From assembly GCA_013397115.1 (NCBI GenBank), contig VWZW01001167.1:1494399-1558398 (forward strand): DNA of 64,000 bases, in the 5' to 3' direction. This document shows positions 1 to 15,000 of this stretch, piece after piece. Under the pieces are notes generated by a model. The model saw nothing but the letters and a program-made list of their open reading frames with translations. It was not told the DNA's origin and ran no database searches. How positions within the stretch are numbered: position 1 is the stretch's first letter; each line of letters opens with the position of its first letter. The position numbers were made by a program, and so were the translations under genes. Source of the DNA: Edolisoma coerulescens. Taxonomy: Eukaryota; Chordata; Aves; Passeriformes; Campephagidae.

Positions 1-3000
1 ATTCTGCATGACCGTAGGCAAGTAGTCCCTGTTGTAATGCAGAAGAATGGATAAAAGCAGGCGAGGAGGCCTTTAGGGAACACTGCTGCAAATCAGGGGA
101 AATACATGTAGCTTGCCATGAGTTAAACTCTGTGAATTTATATACTAAATGAATTCCAACACCATCATAACTCTACAGATAAGAATGTAATATAGACCCT
201 TTCTAGTTAAAAATTGCTTCATCCTAGCGTATCTTGGGAGTAACACTTACAAGAAAGTCCCCCAGCATTATTTCATTGGAACAGCTTTACAGAGTTAGCT
301 CATGGAAATACAAAGCAGGCTAAATATAACTTCATTTGCCTTCTAGAAATTGTAGCAGTTGTGTTCTTTGGAGGACCTTTTACATTTACACTGAATTCTT
401 TGGAAATTAGAGCAAGAGAGATCCCACGCCCTCAGATTGGAACTGTAGGATAGAATTGAACCTGGATTTGAGCTTACATCTTTCCATAGTGAGAAAAATA
501 AGTGGACCACCACCATGTCTTTCAGAACCCGTCAAGTGGAATGGAGCACCAATGCCAGGCAGAACAGCTGCTGCTGACAAATAGCAGCAAAGAAATTCTG
601 CTGTGAGGATAAAGTAAATCTAAAAAAAAAAAAAACAAAAGCAAGCAAGCTGATGTGAACAGCCTGCTGTTCATTATCCTCTTGAGAAATATGTTCAGAG
701 CATCATACTGCCAGAGATATTGAAGAATCAGTAATGCTTTGACATGTCTCTACATTATCCTGCTTACAAAACAAGCACTGTTCTTACTGCCAGTGAAGCT
801 TGGAATTACATTTCCAATTATTCACTTTGCCTACCAGACAACAATGAGGTAAAAGTTTATTACTATAAAGCTTGTGCAGAACTAGTATCTAGTGTAAAAC
901 TAAACCATGTAACTACACTGGTTTTTGCCCTATGGTGCTACATTGTCTATCAACTACAGCTACAGGAATGCAAAGAGAACGAATCCATCTACTCTCTATA
1001 GTTAATTAATATAGCAAAAGGTCTAATCTGCACATTTTGGTATGCATTTTACTCTTATCCTAGAAAGTCTTTGTGAAACAAGTTTACACCTTGAGCTGAA
1101 ATGAAAAACAAGTTTGCATTAATTTGTGTTTGATAGATGTATTCCAAAGAACCGAGCCAGTGTATGGAGCAGGAGCACTGCTCCTGCACCTCTCAACATG
1201 GCTGGAAGCAACGGGGGTGGTGGTGACAGCAGCGCAGAGCAGAGGGAACGTTACTGAGCCCCAGTGACGCTTTCTTGTACACATACAATGTGCGCAGCAG
1301 TCTTCAACAATATCTCAGCCCAAAAGAAGGAAAGGATGTCTTCAGCTTCTAAGCACATAAGCAAGTACTTCAGAAAGTGGATAAACAGTTGCATGATTAA
1401 ATGCTGTTAGACACATGCACAACTTTCCCCCTGGACTCCTGAAACAGCTATTGTATATCCTCCCAACATTCACACCCATGATTTCTTGAGGCAAATAGGA
1501 AAGCCAAAACTAATGAAAACATTCCTACAAATGTTATAAGAGGAAAATTTTGCTATATAAATCCATGGTCCATCCACACCATGAACACAAAACAGTTCTG
1601 ATCTTTTCATCTTTAAGAAATATACAGAACTTTAAAACTTTCAGAGCAGGGCAGGAAGGAGAATCAGGTTCAAGATCAGTTTCTCTGTGAGGAACTGCTT
1701 TGTAAACCAATGTGTTTCCATTTGGGAAAGGAAATATTGATGGAGATACAAAAGAAAGCTGCAAAATCATTAGTGATCTGGAGAGGGTGGATAGGATTCA
1801 ACTATCATGTTCACTATGTTCACTGCCTCTTCTCATATCAGAACTACACATGAAGCTACTAGGAATCATCTTAAAAACAAACTGGTGGTCCCTCACATAC
1901 GGAGTAGCAGATCTGCAGAGCTCCTGAGAGATGACCCTGGGTATGCTAAAAACTGACAGAGTTGGCAGGGAAGCTGCTCATGTGAGAGGAGTCCTTTGGT
2001 ATGGGACACACAGGAGCCAATCCAGCTCAGGAGGCACCCAGGCTGAAATAACTAAATGCTAAGAAAGTAAAAGAGGGAAGTATTACAAATGCTTGGCCTA
2101 CTCTTGCACTTTCCTAGACAATGATGTAACTGAGTACTGATGGACACAACGTGATACTGGATGTTGAACTAAATGAGTTGTTGTTCTAAGATGGGATGGC
2201 TCATTTTATTAGGATGAGAGAAGGAAAATGGATTTTTTCGATAGGAAAAAAAATAACAAAAAATTAGCATGATCTATGATCATGAATTCTTGTGCTTCAC
2301 TTTAACAAAAAGAAAGTGTATCAGTATCTATCCAGACTCCTGCTCTTTTTTAAAGTTTTTTTTCCATCAAAATGTCACCAGTATTCAGGTTAAACCCACT
2401 TCTAGTTCCGAAAACCAACATTTCACAACCACAGCTTACCTTCAGCTCCTATTGATTCCAAGGGCTCCGCAGTCTTGAAATTCTGACTACAGTATTGCAG
2501 AGGCAGGGAGGCAATCTAGTGATTTTCTACAAATGTACTAGAAAAAGAATAATTATCAAGACTGTCACAAAATAGGAGTTATTTCATCATGAATCTCTAC
2601 AAACCTCAAGTGTTTTCTGGCTACCCTCCCTCCTTCAAAGAGTATGTTGTGAACCTGCACTTTGAGAGCCTTTCTCAAAACCATTCTCCAGGATTGTTTC
2701 CTTTCTGTCAAAGGGGTGGCTAGGGAGCACACAGGACTCTGCATGTCCCAGGCTATAAGACAGATACACTACTCAGATCAGTGATTTTCATTTCCTGAGT
2801 GGGTTTTGTTCAATATAAAGAAGCATTTACAAGCTTTCTGCATTTTTCATCCCTCAATAAATGCTATAAACATTTTTTTTATATTATTTAAGTAGCAAAA
2901 ATTGCGCTTAGGATCTTTCAATCTGAAAATTGTGTAAAATGATTGTGTAGAATGTTAACTACTTGGAATAAAATCATTAATCATCTTGTTAATAAGATAG

Positions 3001-6000
3001 CCATCAGCTACCTGGACATGGTGCCAGTGGACTGGCATAAAAGAGAGCTTTCAATGGGCTGGGGAGAAAGAAACAAGAGAAATAGTCAGGCTCTGTTCTA
3101 ATTGCTTCAGTATTAAAATAACTGCAAAGGGAGATGAGCATGAGTCATTTTCTTTTGGGCCAAATTTTTCTAATTTTGAGTCACGTTGAGCAATATCGTG
3201 CCGCATGTGTGGTTCCGCAGAAATCAATGCAATTCTCATCAAATATTATTAACTGTTAATCAGAATATCTGCAACTGGCTTGTAGAGTTTGAGAGTGAAT
3301 TTTGAAACTAGCTTGGGATGAAGGAATACATCATGGCATGGATGGAAGCCTTTTCTCCTTTCAGTGCCGGCATCAGAGAGAGTTCATATCTCATTCCTAT
3401 TTTTGCACTTGCTTTCTAAACTTGCAGATTATCTGTCAAGTTTTCTGATGACTTAGATCATCTCTCACCAAGAGCAATCCCTCCTCCTGCCCTGAGAAAG
3501 AGGCTTTGACAGACTTTATTTCAAGACATTTTGGGAGAGGTGAAGTGTTCGAAGAGGAAACTAACCACTTTTTAAGGGCAACTTGGAATCTGTGGACTGT
3601 TAAGCACTTGTCATTCCCAAGAATGTTGGAGGGAAAAATAAACATTGGTTATTTGATTTATCATAAATATTTGTTGGAGTTCCTGTTCATGCTAGAGACA
3701 GGGAGACTATTTCTTCAGGTATGAGCTGAAGTAATTACAGATTCAGTAGAAAACTAAGTGGCATTTACCAATAAAAAAGTAGCTACACTTGTCAATGTCA
3801 CAAAAGAAATATATCAAAAAGATCTTATTTCCTTCTTTAAGATAACAACGTTGATAAAGATCAGTGCTGGATGATATGTCCACTTCTGGGATCAATGCTC
3901 TCTAAAGGCATTAGGAAAGCAGAGAGACTACAAGACCTCTTTGAGAGTTGGACAAAATCCTTCACTGTGACAGACCAGACAAGGCAGATCTTAATAACTC
4001 ATTTGAAAAAGTACATTTAGAAAATATCTGATTATAGTGCATAAATACTACCCTGGAAAGAAAACATCAGACAGGAAAGGCTGCATAATGTGCAGAAGGA
4101 AGATTAGAAGTATCAAGAGCTGAACCCTAAGCAATAATAATCTAAATTAAAAATTAGGCATCACTACTCAATTATGGGGAAAGAGGTTAATTACTGGAAA
4201 AAAACTTTGAAAAGTATCTGAGCACTCTACCCCACTGGATAGCATTACTACAACATGCTTCTCCTAAAGCCAAAGTGTTGGCCTTGTACCAGGGTAACTG
4301 GACGAAGTCGACTGGCCTGTGACGGCAAGAAGGTAGGGTTAGCCTTAGTAGTCAATTTTGGTCTTAAAAACAGTGGTAAATAGCAAGAATAAAAATTTAG
4401 AAATCTGAAAAATGTGCTTAATAATTACTCTGCAGACTTGATGGAATCCCCACTCACCTGCACAAGCGCTGCTATTGAAATACCACAGTACTCAGGAGCA
4501 AAGTCGTAGCCTGAAGGGCAATCTGCTGTAGTAGTGCAATGCAGAAAAAAGCAAACAAAAATGTTTTGGTTGTCTTTATGCTTGAAGAAAATGTAAACAA
4601 GTTCCCAGATATTTTGCAGAGCTCACCTTCAGAATAACAGAATAACAAATTAAAAAATTAAATAACTTGCATCCTAAAGTCCTTTCAAGGAATTGATACA
4701 TCCGACTGATGGTTCTTGATGGTTGTACACAGGATTGGAAAGTACTTCAAATAGAATCTGAGTCTTTCTAAAACTCAGGGAATTGAAAGATGAAATTTAA
4801 ATAGACAGTTGTGACTCCGTGTGACAAGATGCAAAAGGAAATGACATGGAAAGTCATTTCACAAACCCCAGATTTAACACTTGAGGTTTTTAATGAAGTT
4901 GTGTCCAATGTCATTTTAGCAAGACAACACATATGCACTATTTTCATGGAATTTACTGGAGGGATGTGATTCAAGAAGATACTTACTAGACCTTACCATT
5001 GATTTATATGATGATTATCTGAAAATAAAAATTTCTATGCTTGTGATAGCTTGAAATGCCATAAATGTGACCTTTTTATTATTGTTAAAATTAATCCTTC
5101 CTGATATCTATGATAAGAGGACATTGGGTGTTTTTCTTCTGTTATTGCTATCATATCTCATTTAAAAAAAAAAAATCACTCTTCATCATCTGACAACAAA
5201 AAATAGGATGCCTTTGCTTTTCAGGGCAAAGAAGAATTAGGGTTGGACTTAAAAGAGAAGCTAACATTTCTATTTGGTATTTCATAATGAAAAGGATTAC
5301 TGAGCATGGCTTTAGCCCCATTTATTTAGCAGCTGCAAAGGCTTTGTCTCTTTAAAAGCCAGCTAGTACGAACTCATTCTTGGGTACATGGGATTCAAAT
5401 AAAAATGCAAGAACAAATTCCTTGGTTTAAGACCTCTTTCATTAAAAAATAATGTTAAATACCTTTATGTATATTGAATAAAGATGATGATGGCAAAAAG
5501 CATTAGCTGAACACAGGGACATGTGCACTGCTTCTTCGAGCTGTATAACACAGCCAGCCACAGACTGTTCACACACAAGAGCACCACCTCACCCATGGAC
5601 TGCGTTTCAGAGGGAGGAGGTAACTGCAGTGTCTGCAACACTGTACAACAGAACTGGATTGGAATTCCTGGCATATTTGACATAAACTACTAAAATCTAT
5701 GGAAACTGAATAAAAGTTGGATGAAACCTAAGTCCTTCATGAATTAGAGATGATAAAGATGCTCCTGAGCCACAGAACTCCTCTAAAGCATAATAATGAC
5801 CATTAAAAATGCTTTAATATCTGCACTTTGTGCCTGCAAGCTGCTGTGCATAGATCAACACTGGCTATCATTTCCTTCTGAGCTTGCTCCTAAGTTGTGG
5901 AGAGTATCCTCTGCCATTTCAGCACTCCTACTTACAAGAAGGTTCCCTGGTGTTGGCTCAACAGTGGCTTGTCTCACTAAGCAGCCTGAGCAAGTTGTGG

Positions 6001-9000
6001 CTTTTGTAACTTTGTCAGTGGCCCATTTATTCCAGCACTTTTCCATGCCAGCAGGACTGAAGAGCTGTTTTCTTTCCTACATCTTTAGATGAGACAGGCA
6101 ATGCTATGTTGCAGACTTCCAGGACTGCACTTCATTTAGAGACCTACACATGATGAATAAACATAGATTCTTATCCCTTGAAAGTCACCTTTAAAATTAG
6201 AATAATCAACATATTTCTGTGACTGAGATTTTTGTTGTTAGGCAAGACTTAGCAAGATAATGTGGTGCCTAGATCTAGGTTATTTTCCAAAGGTTGTTTC
6301 CATATTGACCTATTTACTATACAAAAAATTGCTTTTCAGTTTAAGGAGCGCATACAACAGGCTGTGATGTGCAGTCTGAAATGGAGGAAAGCTATCCTTT
6401 GTGCAAGTAATCCTATCTTATCAAATCTGTCTTGTAATAAACCAAGATGCAGGGAGTGATGGATGAGAAATAATTTACTGCCAAGATAACCTTAGCCTGA
6501 CTGAGCCTTGCAAACTGCAGCTCCAAATTATTTATCAGACTTTACAGAGTTTGTCTTGGATTTGACAAATGTAGACACTTTAGGCAAAGGTCTGATTGCC
6601 ATAACTGAAATCTGTAATCACATATATATTTTTTTTTACTTCGTCTGTTTTGCATCCTGCTGCCTCTCTGCTGCTTCTGCTACAATGGAAAAGTTTAAAA
6701 ATTGTGTTATGAAAAGTTTGTATTTTCTGTCTCCTGTCCCTGAGTAGTAAAAGACATCATTGTCTAATCAATGGAAATAAAATTTCATGTCCATGAGGCT
6801 ATCAACATTTTCTTAAACATAGCTCCCTTGTATTCATAAACAATTCCAGTGACAGGCAGTTAACATTTTCTGATCATTAGCTGCCATTACCTACATTTTT
6901 CAAACTTGTTTACAGAATTGCTTTTGAAACTTCAAGAAATTGAAATAAGATTTTTTCCCTATCAACACAAAACATGAGGAGTCATCTGTAAGAGAAGCAG
7001 TAAAGCTGGAGAGTGACAGAGTAAAACTCAAGCAACAGAAGGCTATAGATGGCTTTAAAATAAATGTAAATACCTATTTCAATATGAAGAATTGTTTTGC
7101 TTTTTTACATATATTTATAATAAATATACCACTGCAATTTAGCTGAATTAAAATTCAGCAGAATCCATAGCACATGTATTTTGTGTACAAGACAATAGAA
7201 GCCCTTGAAATCTATGCACATCAACACTTAGAAACATGGCCACATAAACTGTGTTTTGTCAGCAAAAGAAATCATTGTCTATTCCATAATGCTGTCTGAG
7301 AAGCAGCAATGTAAATGTTAAATGGGAAATGTCATTCAAGAGGACACAGAAATAGGAATCACGAAGTTCTGATCTTCTCACTGCTCATGAAGGTACAAAC
7401 CTGAGGTAACAAAGAAATGCCAAATTTTTGCAAATGCCACCTTTGAAAGGTTTAGTAATCTGTAGTCACTGTTCAGGTGAAGGCTTCACCTCCCCCATAT
7501 TTTAAGGACATTAGAGAAAATTGACAAAGTAACATCAGAAAAGTCCAAAGCGCATAGGAACACACAGAAGAAATTAATGCTATATAAAGAAAATTCTAAA
7601 TAGATGATTAGGAAGAAAGCAATTCAGGTAACTGACATCAGTAGGAATCACATTCATTCCTAAACCACTAAGAGAGTAACGTCATTGCAAGAATGAGATT
7701 GAGTAAATCAAAGGCTTTGAGATTCTTGGATGGGAAGTGTACGGATTAAAAAAATTATAAAAATTGTACTGAATTTTACAAGAAATCAAATTTTTTTGGC
7801 TCTTTTAAGGTAAGTTTGCCTTTGCCAATAGTAACAGAATTAACAAAATTTTCAAGGCTTATCTTCAATGCATAGCTATTTATGTGTTTATATGTGCATT
7901 CTTATTGAAACAAACTGCATCAAAGCATCAAAATAAGAATTGGAGCGACCTTTCCTAAACATCCTTACTGCACGGATGTACCGTTCCCAATAGCATAATT
8001 AAATCAACTGGCTGAAACTAAATCAAGCAATAGGGGTGCCACCACTTACTTCACATGCAGTTTAATTTTGGGGAACAGTCATTATGTTAAAAGGTTTTCC
8101 TGAAAAGTACATCAGATGCTGGCTCGGTTTAATGTCAGTGCCCACCATCCTGCATCTCTCCTTTTCTGGTGTTTTTTCTTTATAATAAAACAGTTATAAA
8201 TCATTGTCTGCAATGGAATTAAATCAAATGATGCATAGCAAGTAAAAAGATCAGTGCCATAAAAACTGGCAGACTGGAAAAATATTAACATGAGTACACG
8301 ACACATAGACAAGGAAAAGTAGTTTTGAACTTCATCGAGAATACAAAATATGGCAACACTGTAGCTACATGAATTTGGACCAGCCAAGATGCTGGCAGTA
8401 ATTTCTAAAGGGTGACACTTTGTACTCCTCAGCCATGAAAGATTCCTCATGGGACTGAGAGAACAGATCTTAATTGTTAGGTAGAGATTAAGTAAGGTTA
8501 GGCAAGGAGGTTGCTCTGAACAGGCCGGGAAAGGTGGAGTACTGGAAATCTCTCATTGTTTCATGGGTTATTGTATTAAAGACTGAGTTAAATGCTGGTA
8601 TTTGGGGTCCACTCAAGATAGCCAGTTGATTACCTGTAACCTTTTCCTCACACTCAAAAAAAAAAGCAGAACAAAAGGGAGCACGCTGGAGAATAAATAT
8701 TAGCTGGACTACTAATGCCATGAGTTTCTTTTCTGTACTATAATTTCTATCTATTTTAATATGATGTTTGAGAAGCAATGATCCATAAAAGTGGCAATTA
8801 TTTAATACTTAGATCACTGTGCTTCAGATGCTATCCCCCACAACTTCCATATGTTTTGATTTGTAACTCAGGTAACTGCACGATAGACAATTATCACAAC
8901 TCAAACAAAGTGAAGAGTTTCTTTTCACAAGATCAAGGAAGGAGCACATGATTAAAACCAAAACCTCTGCTTTAAATTGGCCCCCTGGAACTAAATATCA

Positions 9001-12000
9001 TACAGTCACATAGAAAATAGCCAAAAACCTCTGCAAAAGTTAAATGAAGAGTTTTACAGAATAACATTAATTCTGTCTTTGCAAAATGCATTAGAAAATA
9101 CCAGATTCAGTTTGATTATAGTTTTCTTTCAGACTAAAAGGTTTACAGGAATGTTCTCATCCTGTAAAAATAGATGTGTTACTCACTTCTGTGTGTGCAT
9201 TGTGGGCATTACTGGATTCTGCACATTCATAGTGGTAACCTTGACAGGAAACTCCAAGTTATAATTTAATTAAACTCTTCACTGAAAACATTACCGGGAG
9301 GTAAAGTCACCTTTCTTTGAACTTCATATTATTCCATGTTACTTACATTTAATTTAGCATTTTATTGCCATAAACAAAAACTAATTAATCCGTATCTGAT
9401 TAATTTAAAATGTACTTACCCTTTAAAGAATTTAAACTTACATCTCGCTTCATTATTCTCAACCCATTTTGTAGAGTATTTGGAATGCCTCAGATTACAG
9501 TTTCCTTCTTTGAAGATATGCAATACAATTACTGGATTGTACTACGAAATATTCTCATAAATCATGCCTAAGATATAGATGTCAAATAAATTAACACTGA
9601 ATTGCCCTGCCTTTTGCTTTCATTTTTTTTCCCTATTAGCTTACCGACCATAATAACCTATAACGGGTCCCTAAATCATTCGTTTTCAATTAGAATTCTG
9701 TTGCCTAACTTTTTGATGAAAAGCTTTGCAGGTGTAAAATAGAAAGTGCACACTCCTGTGAATCCTAGCAGAGCAGGCAGGTAGCTTGTGAGAGAAAGGA
9801 AGGTGTGATTTGAGCTCAAAACACTGAGACTCAGAAATAAGTGCAGTTCATCACAGTTAAACAGTCAAAACAGGCTCAAAACACCATCCTTGGATTTCAA
9901 ACTTTAGTGATCTCCACACAGAGGAAATTTTTATTAAAAGAGATTGGTAATTATTTTCTTGGACTCAAGTGCACATTTAGACTATGGAATCACTTCTCTC
10001 CTCCAAAGCACCTTTCAACAGCCCATGAAAAGGATGACACAAATACGGATATCAGACTAAACCTCATAATGGGTGGAAGATTTTCACCATAAGGTTAAAT
10101 AATTGGCAAGCTTGAGAAACATGATGAGCCTTACATTTTCCCTCATCTCCGTTTTCTATTGCTACAGCTGTCTCTTTAATGAGAAGTATCCAGAGGAGAT
10201 TTTAATTTGGCCATGGCACACCACACCACACTCCTTGGAGACAGGGAGCTCCACCTGGGACACAGAGAACCTGGAAGTCATCAAACATCCAGAAGACTGA
10301 AGAAAACTGCAGACAAAATAAAGCAGAAATCACTGGAACTGTATGTCTCTAGCAGACCTCGACAAGAACTACATTTTGAAAGACTTGGAAATTACATGAA
10401 TGAGGCATTTTATCTGATATTTTTCTTCATGAGCTCTAACACTGAGCTTTACATATACTGTTACATTTCACTGATTCATAGTTATAGTTTGCCTCATAAA
10501 TCCTTTCACTAGGCTTACATACATGCAAGTCATGTTGGGCATCCCATCTGCAACTCTGTTCTGAGTTCATATATGGTCTTAACAGAAGAACCAGAAGTTC
10601 AGCTGCTGAGTGCTGTCAAAGGCTCCATCATTCTCCTAACAAAAGCAGAAATGTACAATGGAGAAAAAAATTTGACATCTCAGACCTATTGAGAGGCCAA
10701 CTGGCCTGCATATTCTGTCAGTGGCAAAATCTGTTCCCCTGCCAGGAACCCCTCCACTTTCAGGTAATCCTATATGTTTCTGCACTCCCTAAACAGGGGT
10801 AAAATCAGTGGGCTAAGGCTCAAAACAACAGTCAGCTCTTACTTATGGGATCTACCATATACATCCCATCTTCAGACTAAACCTAGACCCCAGTCAAATT
10901 CACTGCTTCAACCTTTATGAAGTATTTTCACCAGTTCGCTACAGCAAAAGCAATAAGGGCTCAGCTGGCTGAGGTCGCTTTTTAGTTTTTGAAGTGTTCA
11001 ATTATGCAGCAGGAGAAATGAAATTACTTTCAAGTATAAAGCAAGAAGCTTGGAAGAAAAGGAAAATAATCTGAGGAGGGAAAGGTCAGAGTTCAGTTTC
11101 CAGGTTTTTTAACACAAATGCAAAGCACAAAGAGGTACAAACAATGGCCAGCAGAACAGGTCAAACATGTGTAAAATGAGGGAATGTGATGATAATGTTT
11201 CTTATTTCATTTTTAAATGCTCTTAGGATTCTTTTTATGTCAGCATCTTCTTCCTGTTCCTAGCTGGATAACTCAATAAATTGAACCTTTCCTTCCCTAT
11301 GGAAAACAGTTTCTGGAACATAACCGGGGGCCCAATTCGAGTACAACAGCTGAAAATCATTTACCTTGAAAGAAAAATTATGGACCTTTGATATGGTGCT
11401 TGTGACAACCCTGTGTTTTATGTACCTTTCCCATTCCATTTTCTCCCTCTACTGAACATCATCCGCTTAGCATTTGCAATTCCAAGGGGATTACAACTGT
11501 GACAGCAGCTAATCTGGAGTGGACTCTACCTTAAATGAGCACACAGTTGCTTTTGCAGCTGAGGGATTTAGCCCACTGTTAGACCAAGGTATGTTGTAAG
11601 AGCACAAGAGGCTCGATGCTGCTTGCACAGCCACGACAGGCTCTGAGGCAGATCCCCAGCACAAACAAGGGAATTTCCAGCAGAGGTAGAACAAAATGAA
11701 GTGTGACCCTCACTGCTATCCCAATCACCTCTGGGGGATTCCTGCAGGAGAGGGAGAGCACACGCAGCCCTTTGCTGCTCCCTTCATGGCCTGGAGACGG
11801 CACGAGAGAGTTCGTGCTCAGGCCCTGGTGGGAGGGGAAAGGAGAGCTCAGTGCTCGGCCGAAAAACACTCCGTCTTGTGCTGCTGGAAATCACAGCAAC
11901 CAGCAGCACTGCTGCAAGCTGCATTGCTGAAGCGCCCAAAATACGGGAGTTTCAAGTCACCTCTGCCTGCCCTGCAGCACCAAGCTGTGCCCCACGAGGA

Positions 12001-15000
12001 GAAACCCAGCCAGCCTTTACCCTGTCTGCACATAAGGCATCAGGCTCTCCTTACAGCACCAGTCTGCAAAAACAACTTGTTTTAGATATTGTGCTAAAGT
12101 GTGAACACAGCACTCCCCAACTGGGCAATAAAATACTAGCAATGAAAATGTAAGGCTGGAACTGGAGAAAAAGCTCCAAAATTCTGCTGCCTCAATGTGA
12201 ATAATGAGAAAATAATTTAAACTTGTGCTCCAGATAAGTTATTTAGACTCTGTTTGTTTGCTTTTCTTAATATGACTGAAGTGATCAAAATCTCTCATTT
12301 ACAATTTTCAGCTAATCCTTCCACATATGCAGTAGACACTGCAATTCTTTTCATAGATGGGGTCTAATACTTCCTTTGTAATTCATGGACGAGTTTTCTT
12401 AATTGAAAAAATCAGGATAAATCGCTCCACTTATGTGGAGTAGTTATTGTCTTAAATAATAATCACTGTGTCTGGATTCCATCACAATTTGTTCTGCTAC
12501 CAAGCACCCTGTTTTCTTCTTATTTTATTGGAAATACCTCTCCCATGGCCTCTGTGGAAATGAGAAAAACAATGCTTTTATAACAAATACGTTTAGGGGG
12601 GTTTTTTTACAGTTTGTTCTATTCACTCTGCAGCACGTTCTACTTACTGCAGTTCAGGCCTGGTCTCAGAAATCTTGGAGTGCACATATTCATCTGTCTC
12701 TGAGAAACAGAGAAACATGTAATAAAGTGAATCTCCATGTATCTCCATAGAACAGTATAAAAGTCTTTGCTTCATTCTTACCTTGTCTGATACAATCACA
12801 GCTAAACAAATGCACTAAAAATTGCATTTGCTGCATGCTTACACTGAATCCCACACTTTATTTCACTCAGATAAAGTAGCATGAAGCCCCCTCCCCCCTT
12901 ACAAAGCTGCGTGGCATCAACCACTAGACAGGGACAGTAGCTGACAGGGCTCTTTCAGTGAAAATATCACCTTATTGCCACCAGATCATGGTTTTGCCTT
13001 CTAAAAAAGGTGTAAATTGTTCAAAGGCAAAAATATTATTAATAAGAGTCAGCTTCATCTGAGACGCAAAGTTTAGCATTCCAGTTCTTCATACAACATT
13101 GCCTTCAGCAGCTCTGAGCAGGAATGTCTGCATCATTGAGATCTTTCTTATTTCTTCATATCTTAAATGGTACACCTAGACATTTATTAAGGAAAATACA
13201 GATATCTGGAAAGCACTGGAACATCTCTGTCCTGTAAAGGTACATTTTAGGCAACGCCATACCAACTGTAATTGACTATCTCTCTGTATTACAGTTCCTC
13301 TCCGCTTACATTGGACATAATTTAATAAAGATATTTTAAAAGTAGCAATGCATGTCTTGTATATACAGATTAATAACTCACATCTTTTAATGACTTTGAT
13401 TATATTTGGTATAGGAGAATTGACCTGCAATGCCTTTCTTGGCTCTGATACCAGTTATATATTTTTCCATTAAAAATTAAGCCCATTTAGGCTGATCTAA
13501 ATGGAACCTGGCTGTTTGAAATACTGTGACCTTTTACACTGAGCTGAAGAAAATAATCAACATGTTGCTTTACATTCCCTATTCTTCAATTCTATCAAAA
13601 AGGCTCTGTGTTGTGAGGAGGATTGCTTGAGGTGCTAAAAGCATGTTAATTTCATATTTATAATAATTCATCTCCATTTAATGACTTTGTAGCAGCTTGA
13701 TTGGCATGATGAGTATAGTTTGGAAAGGAAAGCTGGTCCTTCAGAAAAGACACTGATGTGAATTCTAAGAGAGATTTCACTTCTAACTCAGCTGCTCATT
13801 TTTTGCTACACTTCAGAAATTCATTCAGATTGTGTTCTCGATCAGTAAAATGAAGATGATTTCATCTTGGCTTCACCTCGTTCTACCTTAAGTCTGGGAG
13901 TTTGACAAACCATAGAGCAACAGGGCCCTTGGCACTGCAAGCACCTCTGTCGTAAAACCAGTTTTCTTTTGGCTGGTATATTTTGATGACAGATAAAAAG
14001 CCATTGGTGTCTGTGGTAATTCTGGATTATACAAATGCCAAAGTTTTTATCAACACCAGAACATTTTTATTATAACATTAGTAGCAAACAACAAGCTATT
14101 GTCTTTACTGCTGTGAAAAGTGTTCTTTTTCTGCCTCCCTATTTCTTTGTTTCACCACTGCTGAGGAAATATTACCCTCCATGCCTGCAGTGAGTAATTT
14201 TCCTTATGTAGTTTTTGCTCTGTAGTATTTTGGCAAAATTTTCTAAATTCTCTCCTGGTTTCATCTTCTCTCTGCAAAGAATACTTTGCCTTTAGAAAAC
14301 TGAACTCAGGCTGGGAATTACAGAGCTTTCATCTGCTGACACTGGAAAAAATGAGCTCCTCAAGAAATATCCCCTGCATTACTCCTCTCTTGTATCACAT
14401 CCTCTGTGAATATTAGCATCTTTCAGGAGGAAGGAAAGGATTCTGTGTAGCAGGCTCTGTGGGAAAGGGTAAAACAAGAATCCAGCAGGGATCTTCTCCC
14501 CACTCTCCGCCCTGCCAGGCCCTGGGGATCCCTTTACAACCTCCATAAGGATGTAGGATGAGGACCAGTGATAGAGAGGAATCAGCTAAAGATGCAAACA
14601 ACAGATAGGCAGATGCAGATGAACCAAAGAGTCAGGGATATCTGTAGTACTTGCAGCAGCCGCAGCTGGATTTCTTCTGCCCAGTCCTGGCTGTACACGG
14701 ATACCTCTGCTCTCTCTCCCACTTGCTGTAAATATCCTTGCAGCTGTGCATTTCACACTAGATCTCTTCCCATCTCTTCCACTTCCCTGTTTCCCACCAT
14801 CAACCAAAAGGCTTATCCACAGTAAAATAACCCTCTTCACCAGTTCACTTCTACACAGAATTCACAAGCCTTTTATTTGGTCCTTTTACATGCTTTACTC
14901 TTACTTTATCCTTTATCTTCTCCTGTTATAATCTGTATTTTACCCACAGGGATTATCTGCACCTCTGTACACAGTGAGATTCTAACACTGGCTGGTTTTC

